A DNA stretch of 64,000 nt from Microvirga arvi (GCF_016892765.1 NZ_JAFEMD010000020.1:1-64000), one strand, 5' to 3'. Shown: positions 16,688 to 25,857, numbered from the stretch's first letter. Numbers and translations: made by a program. Notes: generated from the sequence alone by a model not told the origin.

Positions 16688-19069
16688 TCATCGATCCGGA
16701 TTGAATATGGGCGGCGTGCCGGGAATGGGAAGCGTCATCGAAAAGCGCAAGCCTTCCTCGGGGAAATCCATGGACACATCCGCCTGCAGCTGCGTCGTCA
16801 GAACCCGCTGCAAGAGGCGCGAGCCGAAGCCCTGGCGCGTAGGCGCGCTCACCCTGGGGCCGCCTTTCTCGATCCAGGAGAAGTGTAGGATCGGCCGTTC
16901 CTCTTCCGGCTTGACATCCCAGCGCACCTCCACCTGGCCGCCGAAGGTGGAGAGTGCCCCGTGCTTCGCCGCATTGGTGGTGAGCTCGTGAATGGCCATG
17001 CCGATGGGCACGGCCGCTTCCGAGGGCAGCTCCACATGCGGACCTTCGATGACGACACGGTTTCGCGCCTCGTCCTCATAAGGGCCGAGCTCGGTCTGGA
17101 CGAGGTCCTCCAGCGCAGCCTTCTGCCAGAGGTCTTCCGTGAGCAGGTTGTGGGTGCGGGCGAGCGAGACGATGCGGCCGACAAAGCCCTGGTAGAACTC
17201 GTCGATGCTGGAGGCGGTGCGGGCTGTGGAGCCGACGATGGCCTGGACGGTGGCCAGCGTGTTCTTGACCCGGTGGTGCAGTTCCCGGATCAGCAGCTGC
17301 TGCCGCTCCTCCGCTTGCTTGCTTTCCGTGATGTTTTGAAGAATGCCGTTGGAGATGATCGTTCCGTTTTCCAGCATGGATCGCTGTCCGTGCGAAGAAA
17401 CCCAGATCATGGCATCATCGTTGAAACGCCGCATCCGATACTGGACGTTGTAAGGAAGCCCAGTCTCCAACGCAATTTTTCTGGCTTCCATGCCACGGGG
17501 CAGGTCGGCCGGGTGGGTCCGCTGCCGAATTTCCTCCGGCGTGATCCGGGTTCCGTAGGGAACTCCAATGATGCCGGCTGCCTGGTCTGATAATTGAATG
17601 AGGTTTGTTACCGAATCCCAGCTCCAATTGCCCATTCTCGCAGCCTGCAATGCGAGGCGGAGCTGTTCGTCGCTCTTACGGAGGGCGTCTTCAGTCTCTT
17701 TGAGATCGTGGATGTCGACGCTGGTGCCGACCCAACCCTTGAACTCTCCGGTCGGCGAATGGATGGGGGCACCTTGAATCAGGTGCCAGCGATAAACGCC
17801 CTCATGTGATCGGTAGCGTGCCTCTGTCGTGTAGGGAGTATGGTGGGTGACGACCGGCACCAGCTCTTCCTGCATCCGGGCCATGTCGTCGGGATGGATG
17901 GCGCTCATCCAGCTGTGGCCGAGCGCTTCTTCCGGAGACAGACCTGAATATCTGACCCACCGCTCGTTCGTATAGATCAGCTCGGTCCTCGGGTTTAAAA
18001 TCCACACAAGTGCAGGAAGAGACTCGGCGATCAGACGGAAGCGGGCGTCGGTCTCGCGCAGGCTGATTTCGGCACGCGCCTTCTCCACGGCCGTCCAGGT
18101 GCGCTCGGCCACATCTTCCGCCATGGCGAGATCATCAGTGGACCAGACCCTCGGATCAGCCGAGTGCATGTAGAGTATGGCTGTTAGCGTTTGATCCTTC
18201 AGCAGGGGGACAGCAAGAGCCGAGCGTGCATTGATGGTGCTGTAGGCTGCCTGAACGTTTGGGTTGTCAGCACGAGGATCTTTCCTGATGTCTTCAACGA
18301 AGATGGGACGTCCTTGCCTGAGCTCGGCCATCATCGTGGGAAGGAAGTCATAGAGGCGATAAGCCCGGCCCTCGTTGCTGATGACACCTCTCGACCATTC
18401 CCGCTCGACCAGGATGATCCCGCGTGTTTCATCGACCTCGCCGTAACCGGCGCAATCAACCTTCAGGAACTGACCCAGGCTCTGTGCCGTGGCTTCCATG
18501 ATCGCATCAGGATCGTCAAGGCTGCGTAACTGATCATTGAGGCCTAGCAGGAACTCCTGGCGGCGCTGGGCGCGCTGAACCTCCTCCTTGATCTTTTCAC
18601 GCTCGGTGATGTCCTGCACGATTCCGAAATGACGGACGAGCTTGCCATTCTCGTAGACGTGTCCACCCTTTACAAGGATGCGCGTTATGCGTCCGTCAGG
18701 CTTGATGATCCTATGATCGATGTTGAGCTGGGTGTTGGTTCTCGCGGCAAAGGTGATGGCCTGCCTGACCCGTTCCACGTCGGCAGGATGGAAGATCCGC
18801 TCCAGCTCTTCGAAGGTCGGCTCCGCATCAGGTGGAAGACCGAGGGTTGCCAGGAAAGTTGCGGTGCCTGTCATTTGGTCGGTTTCGAGGTTGCGTTCCC
18901 AAGCACTCAACCTACCCATCTCAAGTGCGGCCTGAAGCTTGCCGTTGGCCACGTGGAGCGCAGTTTCCAACTCACGAATGCGGAGCTCCAATGCGGCGCC
19001 GCGCCGCTTGTCGTCCCCTGCGGGGGCGGCAGCATCCCTGATCCTTCTTGAATTCCCGTGCTCAGTCAT
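16688..19069 (-). CDS. Multi-sensor HWE-family histidine kinase
   Basis: A 793-residue cytoplasmic sensor. In order: a coiled start, a PAS domain at about 40-155 (ending VRHFGIVQDITERE), a GAF domain at about 170-335, a PAS domain at 340-460 (ending GWVGTSVDIHDLKE), a PAS domain at 465-585, and an HWE/HisKA_2 kinase core from about 590. The phosphorylated His is in LLIRELHHRVKNTLATVQAI. The N box HELTTNAAKHGALS and a late GFGSRLLQRVL also mark HWE kinases. There are no membrane segments. No response regulator is adjacent; the coupled downstream gene is an isochorismatase-like enzyme. Confidence 0.92.
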   Translation of the reverse strand: MTEHGNSRRIRDAAAPAGDDKRRGAALELRIRELETALHVANGKLQAALEMGRLSAWERNLETDQMTGTATFLATLGLPPDAEPTFEELERIFHPADVERVRQAITFAARTNTQLNIDHRIIKPDGRITRILVKGGHVYENGKLVRHFGIVQDITEREKIKEEVQRAQRRQEFLLGLNDQLRSLDDPDAIMEATAQSLGQFLKVDCAGYGEVDETRGIILVEREWSRGVISNEGRAYRLYDFLPTMMAELRQGRPIFVEDIRKDPRADNPNVQAAYSTINARSALAVPLLKDQTLTAILYMHSADPRVWSTDDLAMAEDVAERTWTAVEKARAEISLRETDARFRLIAESLPALVWILNPRTELIYTNERWVRYSGLSPEEALGHSWMSAIHPDDMARMQEELVPVVTHHTPYTTEARYRSHEGVYRWHLIQGAPIHSPTGEFKGWVGTSVDIHDLKETEDALRKSDEQLRLALQAARMGNWSWDSVTNLIQLSDQAAGIIGVPYGTRITPEEIRQRTHPADLPRGMEARKIALETGLPYNVQYRMRRFNDDAMIWVSSHGQRSMLENGTIISNGILQNITESKQAEERQQLLIRELHHRVKNTLATVQAIVGSTARTASSIDEFYQGFVGRIVSLARTHNLLTEDLWQKAALEDLVQTELGPYEDEARNRVVIEGPHVELPSEAAVPIGMAIHELTTNAAKHGALSTFGGQVEVRWDVKPEEERPILHFSWIEKGGPRVSAPTRQGFGSRLLQRVLTTQLQADVSMDFPEEGLRFSMTLPIPGTPPIFNPDR

Positions 19070-19167
19070 AGACGCGTACTCTCAGGCGATCGTGAATGCG
19101 CCTGTGCGCCCACTCCGCCGCCGTCCAATTCATGAAATCCCGTTATAATAGATCATAGGGCTTCGCG

Positions 19168-21279
19168 TCAGCCCTGAAACCCCCCGATACATCTGAGCGC
19201 GAAGGTATAGGCGAGGCCGACTTCCTCGAGCCGGTCGAAACGGCCGGCCGCGCCGGCGTGTCCGGCCTCCATGTTGAGCTTGAACAGGATCGGGCCGCCC
19301 CCGGTCATAGTGGCCCGGAGCCTCGCCACCCACTTTGCCGGCTCCCAATAGGTGACCCGCGGGTCGGTGAGACCGGCGAGCGCCAGGATGGCCGGATAGG
19401 CCTGCGGCTTCACGTTGTCATAGGGCGAGTAGGACAGGATGGTGCGGAAGGCGGCTTCGTCCGCGCGTGGGTTGCCCCATTCGGGCCATTCCGGCGGGGT
19501 GAGGGGCAATTCGCCGTCGAGCATGGTGTTGAGGACGTCGACGAACGGAACCTCGGCGATGATGCCGGCGAAGAGGTCCGGTGCCAGATTGGCCACCGCG
19601 CCCATGAGCATGCCGCCTGCGCTGCCGCCATGGGCGACGATCCGGCCGCGTGAAGTATAGCCGGCCTGGATGAGCACCTCGCCGCAGGCGATGAAATCCG
19701 TGAAGGTGTTCGTCTTCTTCTCGCGCTTGCCGTCCATGTACCAGCGCCAGCCCTTCTCCGTGCCGCCGCGGATATGGGCGATGGCATAGACGAAGCCCCG
19801 GTCCACCAGAGAGAGGATCCCGGTGCGGAAGCCCGCCGGCATGGATATGCCATAGGAGCCATAGCCGTAGAGGAGGCAGGGTGCCGACCCGTCGAGCGCG
19901 ACCTCGCGCCGATGGACCAGCGAGATCGGAACCCGCTCGCCGTCGGGAGCGGTAGCGAACAGCCGGCGGGTTACATAATCGGCCGGGTTATGGCCGCTCG
20001 GCACTTCCTGCCGCTTGCGCAGCGTCCGCTTCCCGGTGCGCAGGTCGTAATCGATCACCTCGCTCGGCGTGGTCATCGACGAGTAGTGGTAGCGGATCGT
20101 GTCCGTGTCGAACTCGTAGCCGGCCGAGAAGCCCAGCGAATAGGCCTCCTCGTCGAAGGCCACGCTCTCTTCGCGGCCCGTTGCGAATTCCCTCAGCACG
20201 ATGCGCGGGTTGGCATTCTCGCGCTCGAGCCGGACGAGATAGCGGGCGAGCGCAACATGGGAGAGAATCATCGTGCCGGGGCGGTAGGGCACCAGATCCC
20301 GCCAATGGCTTCGCCCCGGCGTCGCGACGGGAGCGGTCACGATCTTGAAGTCCTCGGATCCGTCCGCATTGGTGAGGATGATCAGATCGCCGCCGTGATG
20401 CTCCACGTCGTACTTGAGGTGGGGCGTGCGCGCCTCGACGAGGCGCGGAGCGGCCGATGCATCGGCCCGGTCGAGCAGCCAGATCTCGGAGGTTTCGTGG
20501 TCGCTTGCTTCAATGAGCACGAAGGCGTCCGACTGCGTGACGCCGAGCTTCACGAAGAACCCGGGATCCTTCTCCTCGTAAACGACCTGATCCTGTTCGG
20601 GGCCGGTGCCGAGGGTATGGCGCTTGACCCGGACCGGACGGTGGTTCTCGTCGAGCTCCACATAGTAGAAGCCCGAGGAGTCGTTGAGCCACACGGCGCC
20701 GCCGGAGGTATGGGCGACCTCGTCCGGCAGATCGGCGCCGCTTGCAAGGTCGCGTACACGGATCGTGAAGTATTCCGAACCCTTGACGTCGGCGCCCCAA
20801 GCCAGGAGCCGGTGGTCGGGAGAGTGATCCGCTCCGCCCAGATCGAAGAAGGGATGGCCTTCGGCCTCCTTGTCGCCGTCGAGCATGATGGTCTCCGGCC
20901 CGCCCTCACGGGGCTCGCGGCAGACGAGGGGGTGCTGTCCGCCCTCGCGATAGCGGGTGAAATAGGCGAAGGGGCCATCCGGCTCGGGAACGGTGGAATC
21001 ATCCTCCTTGATGCGGCCGCGCATTTCCGCCACGAGGCGGGCCTGGAACTCCTCCGTACCAGTAAAGGCTGCGCCCGCGTACCTATTATCCTGCTCCAGG
21101 CAGGACCGAATCTCCGAATCGAGAGCCGCCGGATCCTTGAGAACCTCCTTCCAGTTCTCTGCCTTCAGCCAGGCATAATCATCCCGGACCTGGACACCAT
21201 GCACCTCGAAAACATGCGGTTTGGCCGGCGTGGACGGTGCGGCAGGCAAAGGATGAGAGGCGAAGCGTTCGGGTTTCAT
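19168..21279 (-). CDS. ptrB: Oligopeptidase B (S9 prolyl oligopeptidase family)
   Basis: About 703 residues. An N-terminal seven-bladed propeller region (residues ~60-420, containing DDYAWLKAENW and YYSSMTTPSEVIDYD) precedes an alpha/beta hydrolase domain. The nucleophile Ser is in RIVAHGGSAGGMLMGAVAN near residue 545, the Asp is expected near LTDPRV and the His near MEAGHAGAAGRF. YGYGSYGISMPAGF and AHIRGGTEKGWRWY are characteristic of oligopeptidase B, which cleaves short peptides after basic residues in the cytoplasm. The start at 21279 (MKPERFASH) is preferred over an ATG at 21318. It is a monocistronic unit. Confidence 0.93.
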   Translation of the reverse strand: MKPERFASHPLPAAPSTPAKPHVFEVHGVQVRDDYAWLKAENWKEVLKDPAALDSEIRSCLEQDNRYAGAAFTGTEEFQARLVAEMRGRIKEDDSTVPEPDGPFAYFTRYREGGQHPLVCREPREGGPETIMLDGDKEAEGHPFFDLGGADHSPDHRLLAWGADVKGSEYFTIRVRDLASGADLPDEVAHTSGGAVWLNDSSGFYYVELDENHRPVRVKRHTLGTGPEQDQVVYEEKDPGFFVKLGVTQSDAFVLIEASDHETSEIWLLDRADASAAPRLVEARTPHLKYDVEHHGGDLIILTNADGSEDFKIVTAPVATPGRSHWRDLVPYRPGTMILSHVALARYLVRLERENANPRIVLREFATGREESVAFDEEAYSLGFSAGYEFDTDTIRYHYSSMTTPSEVIDYDLRTGKRTLRKRQEVPSGHNPADYVTRRLFATAPDGERVPISLVHRREVALDGSAPCLLYGYGSYGISMPAGFRTGILSLVDRGFVYAIAHIRGGTEKGWRWYMDGKREKKTNTFTDFIACGEVLIQAGYTSRGRIVAHGGSAGGMLMGAVANLAPDLFAGIIAEVPFVDVLNTMLDGELPLTPPEWPEWGNPRADEAAFRTILSYSPYDNVKPQAYPAILALAGLTDPRVTYWEPAKWVARLRATMTGGGPILFKLNMEAGHAGAAGRFDRLEEVGLAYTFALRCIGGFQG

Positions 21280-21318
21280 CAAAGGATCCGGTGAGAACGA
21301 CGGGCAGGGATTATGCAC

Positions 21319-21701
21319 AGATAACTCTGATTTCCCACGGGAGGTCCGTAGACGTGGCGATGGGCGCCTGAAAGCTCTGCTTAACTGCCTTATTAGTTAC
21401 TTCTTCAGGCGCAAAGGATGAAATTCATGCGAACGATGCCTTAACCTATGGATATAGACATTAACTTTTGCACGCAGGTTTATTGCACAGTGTAAGATGA
21501 TACGAAGTTTTCCAAAGTTTTCCTTTTGAACATCTTGCAATATGCCTGAATTTGCCATACTTGGACGAGCGAGCACGATTTCTGTGCAATTACGGTGCGG
21601 CTCTAGGAAGAGGCAAGCATTGCTTCAGACGAGAATGCTCAAAGATAGGTTGAAATGCTTTTTTGAGCTACTCTACAGGGCCGGAAAGGAAGAAAATCAA
21701 A
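21319..21701. promoter_or_regulatory. AT-rich regulatory region upstream of mucR
   Basis: This 383-bp stretch has no convincing gene and is clearly more AT-rich than its surroundings. It contains the tandem repeat AAGTTTTCC at 21505-21513 and again at 21515-21523. MucR proteins bind AT-rich DNA and commonly regulate their own promoter, so this is the probable autoregulatory region (inference). A short open frame at 21542-21736 overlaps the mucR start and is not considered real. The mucR ribosome binding site is AAGGAAG at about 21687-21693. Confidence 0.55.
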
Positions 21702-22136
21702 ATGAGCGACAACATCGCTGCTTCGAACTACATTGAACTGGCTGCGGACATCGTGTCTGCTTATGTCAGCAATAATTCTGTTCCTTCATCGGATCTTGCG
21801 AGCCTGATCAACGATGTTCACTCGGCTCTTCTTCGTGTCGGGGGCGGCACGGTGGAAGTTCCGGTCGAGGCGCCCAAGCCCGCCATTCCGGTGAAGAAGT
21901 CCGTAACCCCGGACTACATCGTCTGTCTTGAGGACGGGAAGAAGTTCAAGTCGCTGAAGCGCCATCTGCGCACGCAGTATAACATGACGCCCGAGCAGTA
22001 CCGGGAGAAGTGGGGTTTGCCCGTCGATTATCCGATGGTGGCGCCCAACTACGCCAAGGCCCGCTCCGAGCTCGCCAAGGAAATGGGCCTCGGCCAGCAG
22101 CGCCGGAAGCGCCGTTCCTCGCGCAGCGCCGGCTAG
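21702..22136 (+). CDS. mucR: MucR/Ros family zinc-finger transcriptional regulator
   Basis: A 144-residue regulator. The N-terminal half ([20 protein letters not shown]) is the helical oligomerisation region. The C-terminal half is the Ros/MucR DNA-binding domain, with the zinc-finger Cys in [20 protein letters not shown]. Next come [20 protein letters not shown] and a basic tail. In rhizobia and Brucella, MucR is an H-NS-like silencer and regulator of exopolysaccharide, motility and virulence genes. In GTA-bearing alphaproteobacteria, global regulators can also affect GTA output, but no link is shown here. The start is supported by AAGGAAG eight bases upstream. Confidence 0.94.
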   Translation: MSDNIAASNYIELAADIVSAYVSNNSVPSSDLASLINDVHSALLRVGGGTVEVPVEAPKPAIPVKKSVTPDYIVCLEDGKKFKSLKRHLRTQYNMTPEQYREKWGLPVDYPMVAPNYAKARSELAKEMGLGQQRRKRRSSRSAG

Positions 22137-22210
22137 AGCACCGAACCCCAAAGTGGATCTGCACTTTTGGGCTCCATCCGATGCTTGATCCTTTGGGCAG
22201 CGCATCGCCC
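22133..22210. repeat. Copy of the CACTTTTGGG-type repeat after mucR
   Basis: Sequence from CTAGAGCACCG through GCACTTTTGGGCTCCATCCG to GATGCTTGATC. It shares the AAAGTGG...CACTTTTGGG core with 14912-14958 and 55592-55640. It overlaps the last bases of mucR. Confidence 0.7.
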
Positions 22211-22224
22211 GATTGCTGAAATCA

Positions 22225-22246
22225 GCCGCCCCAGGGCGGCTTTTTT
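22225..22246 (+). terminator. Rho-independent terminator of mucR
   Basis: Stem GCCGCC / GGCGGC with a CCAG loop, followed by six T. It lies about 90 bp past the mucR stop and immediately before the convergent GlxA-type regulator gene ends at 22249. Confidence 0.9.
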
Positions 22247-22248
22247 CG

Positions 22249-23241
22249 TTAAAGGGCTTTGCTGGGGACCGGGTTGATCCTTGCCTCCTGCGCAAAACGG
22301 TTTCGATAGGCCGCCGGACTGGTGCCGAGGCGCATCCTGAAATGATGGCGAAGCGCTGCAGCGGAGCCGAACCCGGTTGCGCCGGCAATGGCCTCGATCG
22401 AATTCCTGGTCGTCTCCAGCAACTCGCGGGCCCGGATCAGGCGCTCGATGAGCAGCCACTCGCCCGGCGGCATCCCCGTCGCGTCCTTGAACCGGCGCAG
22501 AAACGTGCGCATGCTCATGCCTGCCTCTGCGGCCAGCGCGGCGATCGGCTGCTCCTCGGCAAGCCGCTGCCGCATGCGATCGAAGAGGGGGGCAAACCTC
22601 ACGCCTTCGCGGGCAGGCGGAACGGGGCGTTCGATGAACTGGGCCTGCCCGCCCTCGCGATGAGGCGGGACGACGAGACGGCGGGCCAGCCGATTGGCAA
22701 TCTCGGGGCCGAAATCGGCGCGCACCACGTGCAGGCAGAGATCGATTCCGGCCGCACTGCCGGCGGAGGTCAGCAAGCGGCCCTCATCCACGTAGAGAAC
22801 GTCGGGCTCCACCTCGATATCGGGATACGCCTTCGAAAGCTGCTCCACGTAATGCCAATGGGTTGTCGCGCGCCGGCCCGACAGAAGACCGGTTGCCGCC
22901 AGCACGAAGACGCCGGAGCAGATGGACATCAGCCGCGCGCCGCGTTCGTGGGCATTCCTCAGGGCTTCGACGAGGGCTGGCGGGACAGGCTCGGAGGAGG
23001 CCCCGCGCCAGCCAGGAATCACGATGGTGTTCGCCTGCTCCAGAAGTTCGAGCCCCCCATCCGCCATGATCTGGAAGCCGCCGATGGCACGTAAGGGGCC
23101 GGGCTCGATTCCGCAGACGGCGAAGCAGTACCAGTCGGCGCCCATCTCAGGCCTGGGCAGTCCGAAGATCTCAACGGCGATGCCGAATTCGAAGGTGCTC
23201 AGGCGATCATAGGCGAGGGTGACGACGAGACGATTTGGCAT
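22249..23241 (-). CDS. GlxA-type AraC family transcriptional regulator
   Basis: About 330 residues. The N-terminal DJ-1/PfpI (class I amidotransferase-like) domain spans residues ~5-190. It has the nucleophile-elbow segment SICSGVFVLAATGLLSGRRA and is followed by HYVEQLSKAYPDIEVEPDVL. The C-terminal AraC/XylS domain has two helix-turn-helix motifs, AALAAEAGMSMRTFLRRFKD and SIEAIAGATGFGSAAALRHH. The start at 23241 (MPNRLVVTLAYD) matches the family; the longer frame crosses the divergent rhodanese promoter. It probably senses a small metabolite and controls the divergent rhodanese gene 88 bp away (inference from arrangement). Confidence 0.91.
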   Translation of the reverse strand: MPNRLVVTLAYDRLSTFEFGIAVEIFGLPRPEMGADWYCFAVCGIEPGPLRAIGGFQIMADGGLELLEQANTIVIPGWRGASSEPVPPALVEALRNAHERGARLMSICSGVFVLAATGLLSGRRATTHWHYVEQLSKAYPDIEVEPDVLYVDEGRLLTSAGSAAGIDLCLHVVRADFGPEIANRLARRLVVPPHREGGQAQFIERPVPPAREGVRFAPLFDRMRQRLAEEQPIAALAAEAGMSMRTFLRRFKDATGMPPGEWLLIERLIRARELLETTRNSIEAIAGATGFGSAAALRHHFRMRLGTSPAAYRNRFAQEARINPVPSKAL

Positions 23242-23329
23242 GATGTTTACGTCTATTGGCGAAAGCGCCACTTTCAACCATGACGCGTCCGCGGAAATCT
23301 GGCGATGGATTTTCCACAAGGAGGTTGTC
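23242..23329. promoter_or_regulatory. Divergent promoter region, GlxA-type regulator and rhodanese
   Basis: This 88-bp intergenic region separates two head-to-head genes and must hold both promoters and probably the operator of the AraC-type regulator. The strong ribosome binding site AAGGAGG at 23318-23324 serves the rhodanese gene. Confidence 0.6.
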
Positions 23330-23764
23330 ATGCCAGCCAGTTCCATCGCCGCCATTCCCGCTGCCGCATCCGCCGACGCACAGGCGCATTTTGCGGCCCG
23401 GCTCTCCCTGGAGACCGACTGCGCCGACGTTCACGAGGCTCTGTTGAAGGGTCCTGTCGATTTCGTGCTCATCGATGCGCGCGGGCCCAACGCCTATGCC
23501 CGCAGCCATGTGCCGGGGGCGCTGAATCTGCCGCATCGGGACATGAATGTGGACCACATGGCAGCCTGGCCGGAGGCCACGCTGTTCGTGGTGTATTGCG
23601 CCGGACCGCATTGCAACGGCGCCGACAGGGCAGCGCTGCGGCTGGCTCAGCTCGGGCGTCCGGTGAAGCTGATGCTAGGCGGCATCACGGGCTGGGCCGA
23701 TGAGGGGTTCGCCTTTGCCAAAGGGACCGAGCCCGGATCGCTGCAGGTCTCGTCCGCCGCTTGA
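23330..23764 (+). CDS. Rhodanese-like domain protein
   Basis: A 144-residue single-domain rhodanese homologue. Typical features are VDFVLIDARGPNAYARSHVP (entry strand and helix), GALNLPHRDM, and the active-site loop VVYCAGPHCNGADRAA, whose first Cys is at the sulfurtransferase position. The loop has six residues between the Cys and the Asn-Gly, as in other thiosulfate or polysulfide sulfurtransferases. The start is certain: AAGGAGG lies 6-12 bases before the ATG. There is no signal peptide. It is divergent from, and probably controlled by, the adjacent GlxA-type regulator. Confidence 0.9.
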   Translation: MPASSIAAIPAAASADAQAHFAARLSLETDCADVHEALLKGPVDFVLIDARGPNAYARSHVPGALNLPHRDMNVDHMAAWPEATLFVVYCAGPHCNGADRAALRLAQLGRPVKLMLGGITGWADEGFAFAKGTEPGSLQVSSAA

Positions 23765-23874
23765 AGCACCTGCGATCCCCTGTCGGAAAAGGCGGGGGAT
23801 CATTGGGGCCTTTGTGCGGGCGGAACCGCGCAGATCCGACTTATCCTCATTGTTATCAACAGTTTTGAATCGCG

Positions 23875-23937
23875 TTGACAACTAGGAATATGGCCCCACT
23901 ATCGTGGGTGGAAGGGGTACCCCTTCCTTACTTTATT
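23875..23937 (+). promoter_or_regulatory. Candidate promoter and 18-bp palindrome before the DUF6456 gene
   Basis: TTGACA at 23875-23880 and TATCGT at 23900-23905 with a 19-bp spacer resemble a sigma70 promoter. The sequence at 23920-23937 is a perfect 18-bp palindrome, GGAAGGGGTACCCCTTCC, placed near the expected transcript start and 14 bp before the ATG. It could be an operator or a 5' mRNA hairpin that masks the ribosome binding site. Confidence 0.5.
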
Positions 23938-23951
23938 TATGGGAACAAAAC

Positions 23952-24920
23952 ATGAACATTAAAGACGGCGATGCGGTTTCTGAAAGTATTGCCGCACCGA
24001 ACATTTCAGTCCCGGCGGAGACCAAGGCGAAGAAGCGTCAAGGGCGTGCGAAGAACAGATCGCGTGGCAGGACCGACCGAGCGGCAGGCGATTCCCTGAT
24101 CGTGGAGGCGAGGCGCCTGCTGGGTGTGCTTGGGCAACCGGAAACCTCGGCCTTTGTCGATCCGACGGATGAGTCGAGTGTGCTTATCCACAGGCGGCAA
24201 TCGGGTGTTTCGGTTGGCGCGGGCCGCTTTGCTGCAGCGGCGGCGGAAGCCCTCGTGACTGCGGATCTCGCCTGCTGGCAGCCGGCATCCTCAGGTCGCA
24301 GGAGTCTGCTGGTGACGAAAGCCGGTGAAGCCCATTTGCGCCGGAGCGCCGCGCCCGGCAAGGACCTTGCCTTCCTGCATCAGCACCGCGCGACTGAAAT
24401 CCGGGATGTGGAGACCGCCACGGGAACGGCCCGTGTCAGGGTCGATGCGGAAGAGAGCCCTCTCGACTGGCTGCGCCGGCGCAGGGACCGGAATGGGGAG
24501 CCGATGATCGACGAGGCGTCGTATCAGGCCGGCGAGCGCCTGCGCACCGACATCATGCTCGGCGGTCTGCTGCCGGGCGTGACGGCCCGCTGGGACGGCA
24601 TGCCGAAAAGCAGCGGCCCTTCCTCTCCGGGGGAGGCCACCGACCGGATGGTTGCGGCCCGCCAGAGGCTTCGCCACGCCTTCGATGCTATGGGTGGGGA
24701 TTTCAGCGACCTGCTCCTCGATCTCTGCGGCTTCCTGAAAGGGCTGGAGCAGATCGAGCAGGAGCGGCACTGGCCCGCACGCTCGGCCAAGATCGTGGCG
24801 CGTCTCGCTCTGTCGCGGCTTGCCGAGCATTACGGCATCGAAGCGAGTGCCCGTGGACCCGCCGCCTCGCGCGGCATCCGCACGTGGCGGGCGGTGGTGA
24901 TCGAGGGCGGGCGGATTTGA
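23952..24920 (+). CDS. DUF6456 domain protein
   Basis: About 322 residues, cytoplasmic. The N-terminus is basic and low-complexity (TKAKKRQGRAKNRSRGRTDR near residues 23-42). The C-terminal two thirds, from about ESPLDWLRRRRDRNGEPMI through GLEQIEQERHWPARSAKIVA, match the DUF6456 domain. Family members are found in Hyphomicrobiales and Caulobacterales and lack an assigned biochemical role; the helical C-terminus looks compatible with DNA binding (inference only). The start at 23952 follows an AT-rich leader. A palindrome immediately upstream suggests control at transcription or translation. Confidence 0.82.
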   Translation: MNIKDGDAVSESIAAPNISVPAETKAKKRQGRAKNRSRGRTDRAAGDSLIVEARRLLGVLGQPETSAFVDPTDESSVLIHRRQSGVSVGAGRFAAAAAEALVTADLACWQPASSGRRSLLVTKAGEAHLRRSAAPGKDLAFLHQHRATEIRDVETATGTARVRVDAEESPLDWLRRRRDRNGEPMIDEASYQAGERLRTDIMLGGLLPGVTARWDGMPKSSGPSSPGEATDRMVAARQRLRHAFDAMGGDFSDLLLDLCGFLKGLEQIEQERHWPARSAKIVARLALSRLAEHYGIEASARGPAASRGIRTWRAVVIEGGRI

Positions 24921-24935
24921 GTCTCATCGTCCTCG

Positions 24936-25024
24936 TCATGGCCGGGCTTGTCCCGGCCATCCTGATGCAATGCAGCGCCGCACTTTACGGATCGGTATCA
25001 CCGGCACATGGCCGGTGATGACGA
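24936..25024. repeat. Palindromic intergenic repeat
   Basis: CGTCATGGCCGGGCTTGTCCCGG, then a diverged middle, then CACCGGCACATGGCCGGTGATG. It is a shortened member of the family at 4169-4250. It sits between the convergent DUF6456 and sufE genes. Confidence 0.75.
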
Positions 25025-25035
25025 GAGAAGCGTGT

Positions 25036-25464
25036 TTACGACGCCGCCAGCGCCATCTGCGCATCGCGGCGGATGCGCTCGACCATGGATCTGACGCCGT
25101 TCGACCGTTGCGGCGTCAGATGCTCGGACAAGCCGAGTCCCTTGAACAGAGCCAGGGCATCGGTGGAGAGGGCCTCGGCTGGCGTCTTGCCGTTGTAGAG
25201 GGAGAGGAGGAGCGCCACGAGCCCGCGCACGATATGGGCATCGCTGTCGCCGAGAAGATGCAGCACCGGCTTGCCGTTGGAGGAATCCATATGGGTCTGG
25301 AGCCAGACCTGGCTGGCGCAGCCCTGGACCTTGTTGGCATCGCTATACGCCTCGTCCGGCAGCGGCTCCATGAGCCGGCCGAGTTCGATCAGGTAGCGAT
25401 AGCGCTCCTCCCAGTCGTCGAGCAGCTCGAAGTTGGAAATGATCTCGTCGATCGTCGGCAGCAT
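25036..25464 (-). CDS. sufE: SufE family Fe-S assembly protein
   Basis: A 142-residue SufE/CsdE homologue. The core reads ELLDDWEERYRYLIELGRL (N-terminal helix), then VQGCASQVWL with the sulfur-accepting Cys near residue 52. HLLGDSDAHIVRGLVALLLS is also typical. SufE takes persulfide sulfur from the cysteine desulfurase SufS and hands it to the SufBCD scaffold in the cytoplasm. The start at 25464 (MLPTIDEIISNF) fits the family; an ATG at 25491 would add nine residues. No suf operon is adjacent, which is common for stand-alone SufE genes in this order. Confidence 0.93.
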   Translation of the reverse strand: MLPTIDEIISNFELLDDWEERYRYLIELGRLMEPLPDEAYSDANKVQGCASQVWLQTHMDSSNGKPVLHLLGDSDAHIVRGLVALLLSLYNGKTPAEALSTDALALFKGLGLSEHLTPQRSNGVRSMVERIRRDAQMALAAS

Positions 25465-25533
25465 GAAAAACCCATCGTGTCTGCCGGTCATATAACCATC
25501 GCCGGTCCGTTTGACGACGGAGGGACGCGGAAA

Positions 25534-25857
25534 TTACGTGCGCGGCTTGGACGCGGCAGAGGCGCGGTCTTCGGGCCGCAGGGTATCCGCAGGTTTCGCG
25601 GGGCCGGGGAGCGATAAGCCTGACGACGCGACGATCTTGTCGACCACAGCCTGCTTGGCGCTGTCGGGCAGGGCCTTCCAGACGGTCTCCAGATGGCCCG
25701 GTCCCTCTGCGGCCGGTGCGGGTACCGGCGAGGCCGGCTCAACAGCTTTCGGCTTGAAGAACCCCTCGAGGGCAGCGGTGCCTTCGCCCTTCTGGCGCAC
25801 CGGCGAGTAGTAGAAAATGACGCCGACGATCAGGATGAAACGGAGAATGGAAAACAT
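25534..25857 (-). CDS. Small membrane-anchored proline/alanine-rich protein
   Basis: A 107-residue protein that I do not recognise. It begins MFSILRFILIVGVIFYYSPV, a single N-terminal membrane segment or uncleaved signal anchor. A Pro/Ala-rich linker follows (EPASPVPAPAAEGPG near residue 40), then a short helix containing VWKALPDSAKQAVVDKIVAS. The remainder is probably periplasmic. The gene lies 69 bp upstream of sufE on the same strand, so read-through is possible, but there is no functional evidence. An ATG ten codons earlier is less likely because it would extend the hydrophilic start. Confidence 0.65.
   Translation of the reverse strand: MFSILRFILIVGVIFYYSPVRQKGEGTAALEGFFKPKAVEPASPVPAPAAEGPGHLETVWKALPDSAKQAVVDKIVASSGLSLPGPAKPADTLRPEDRASAASKPRT

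Noticed and set aside
19140-19150. TATAAT box on the plus strand
   Set aside because: It has no matching -35 element and no plus-strand gene follows; it lies between two minus-strand genes.
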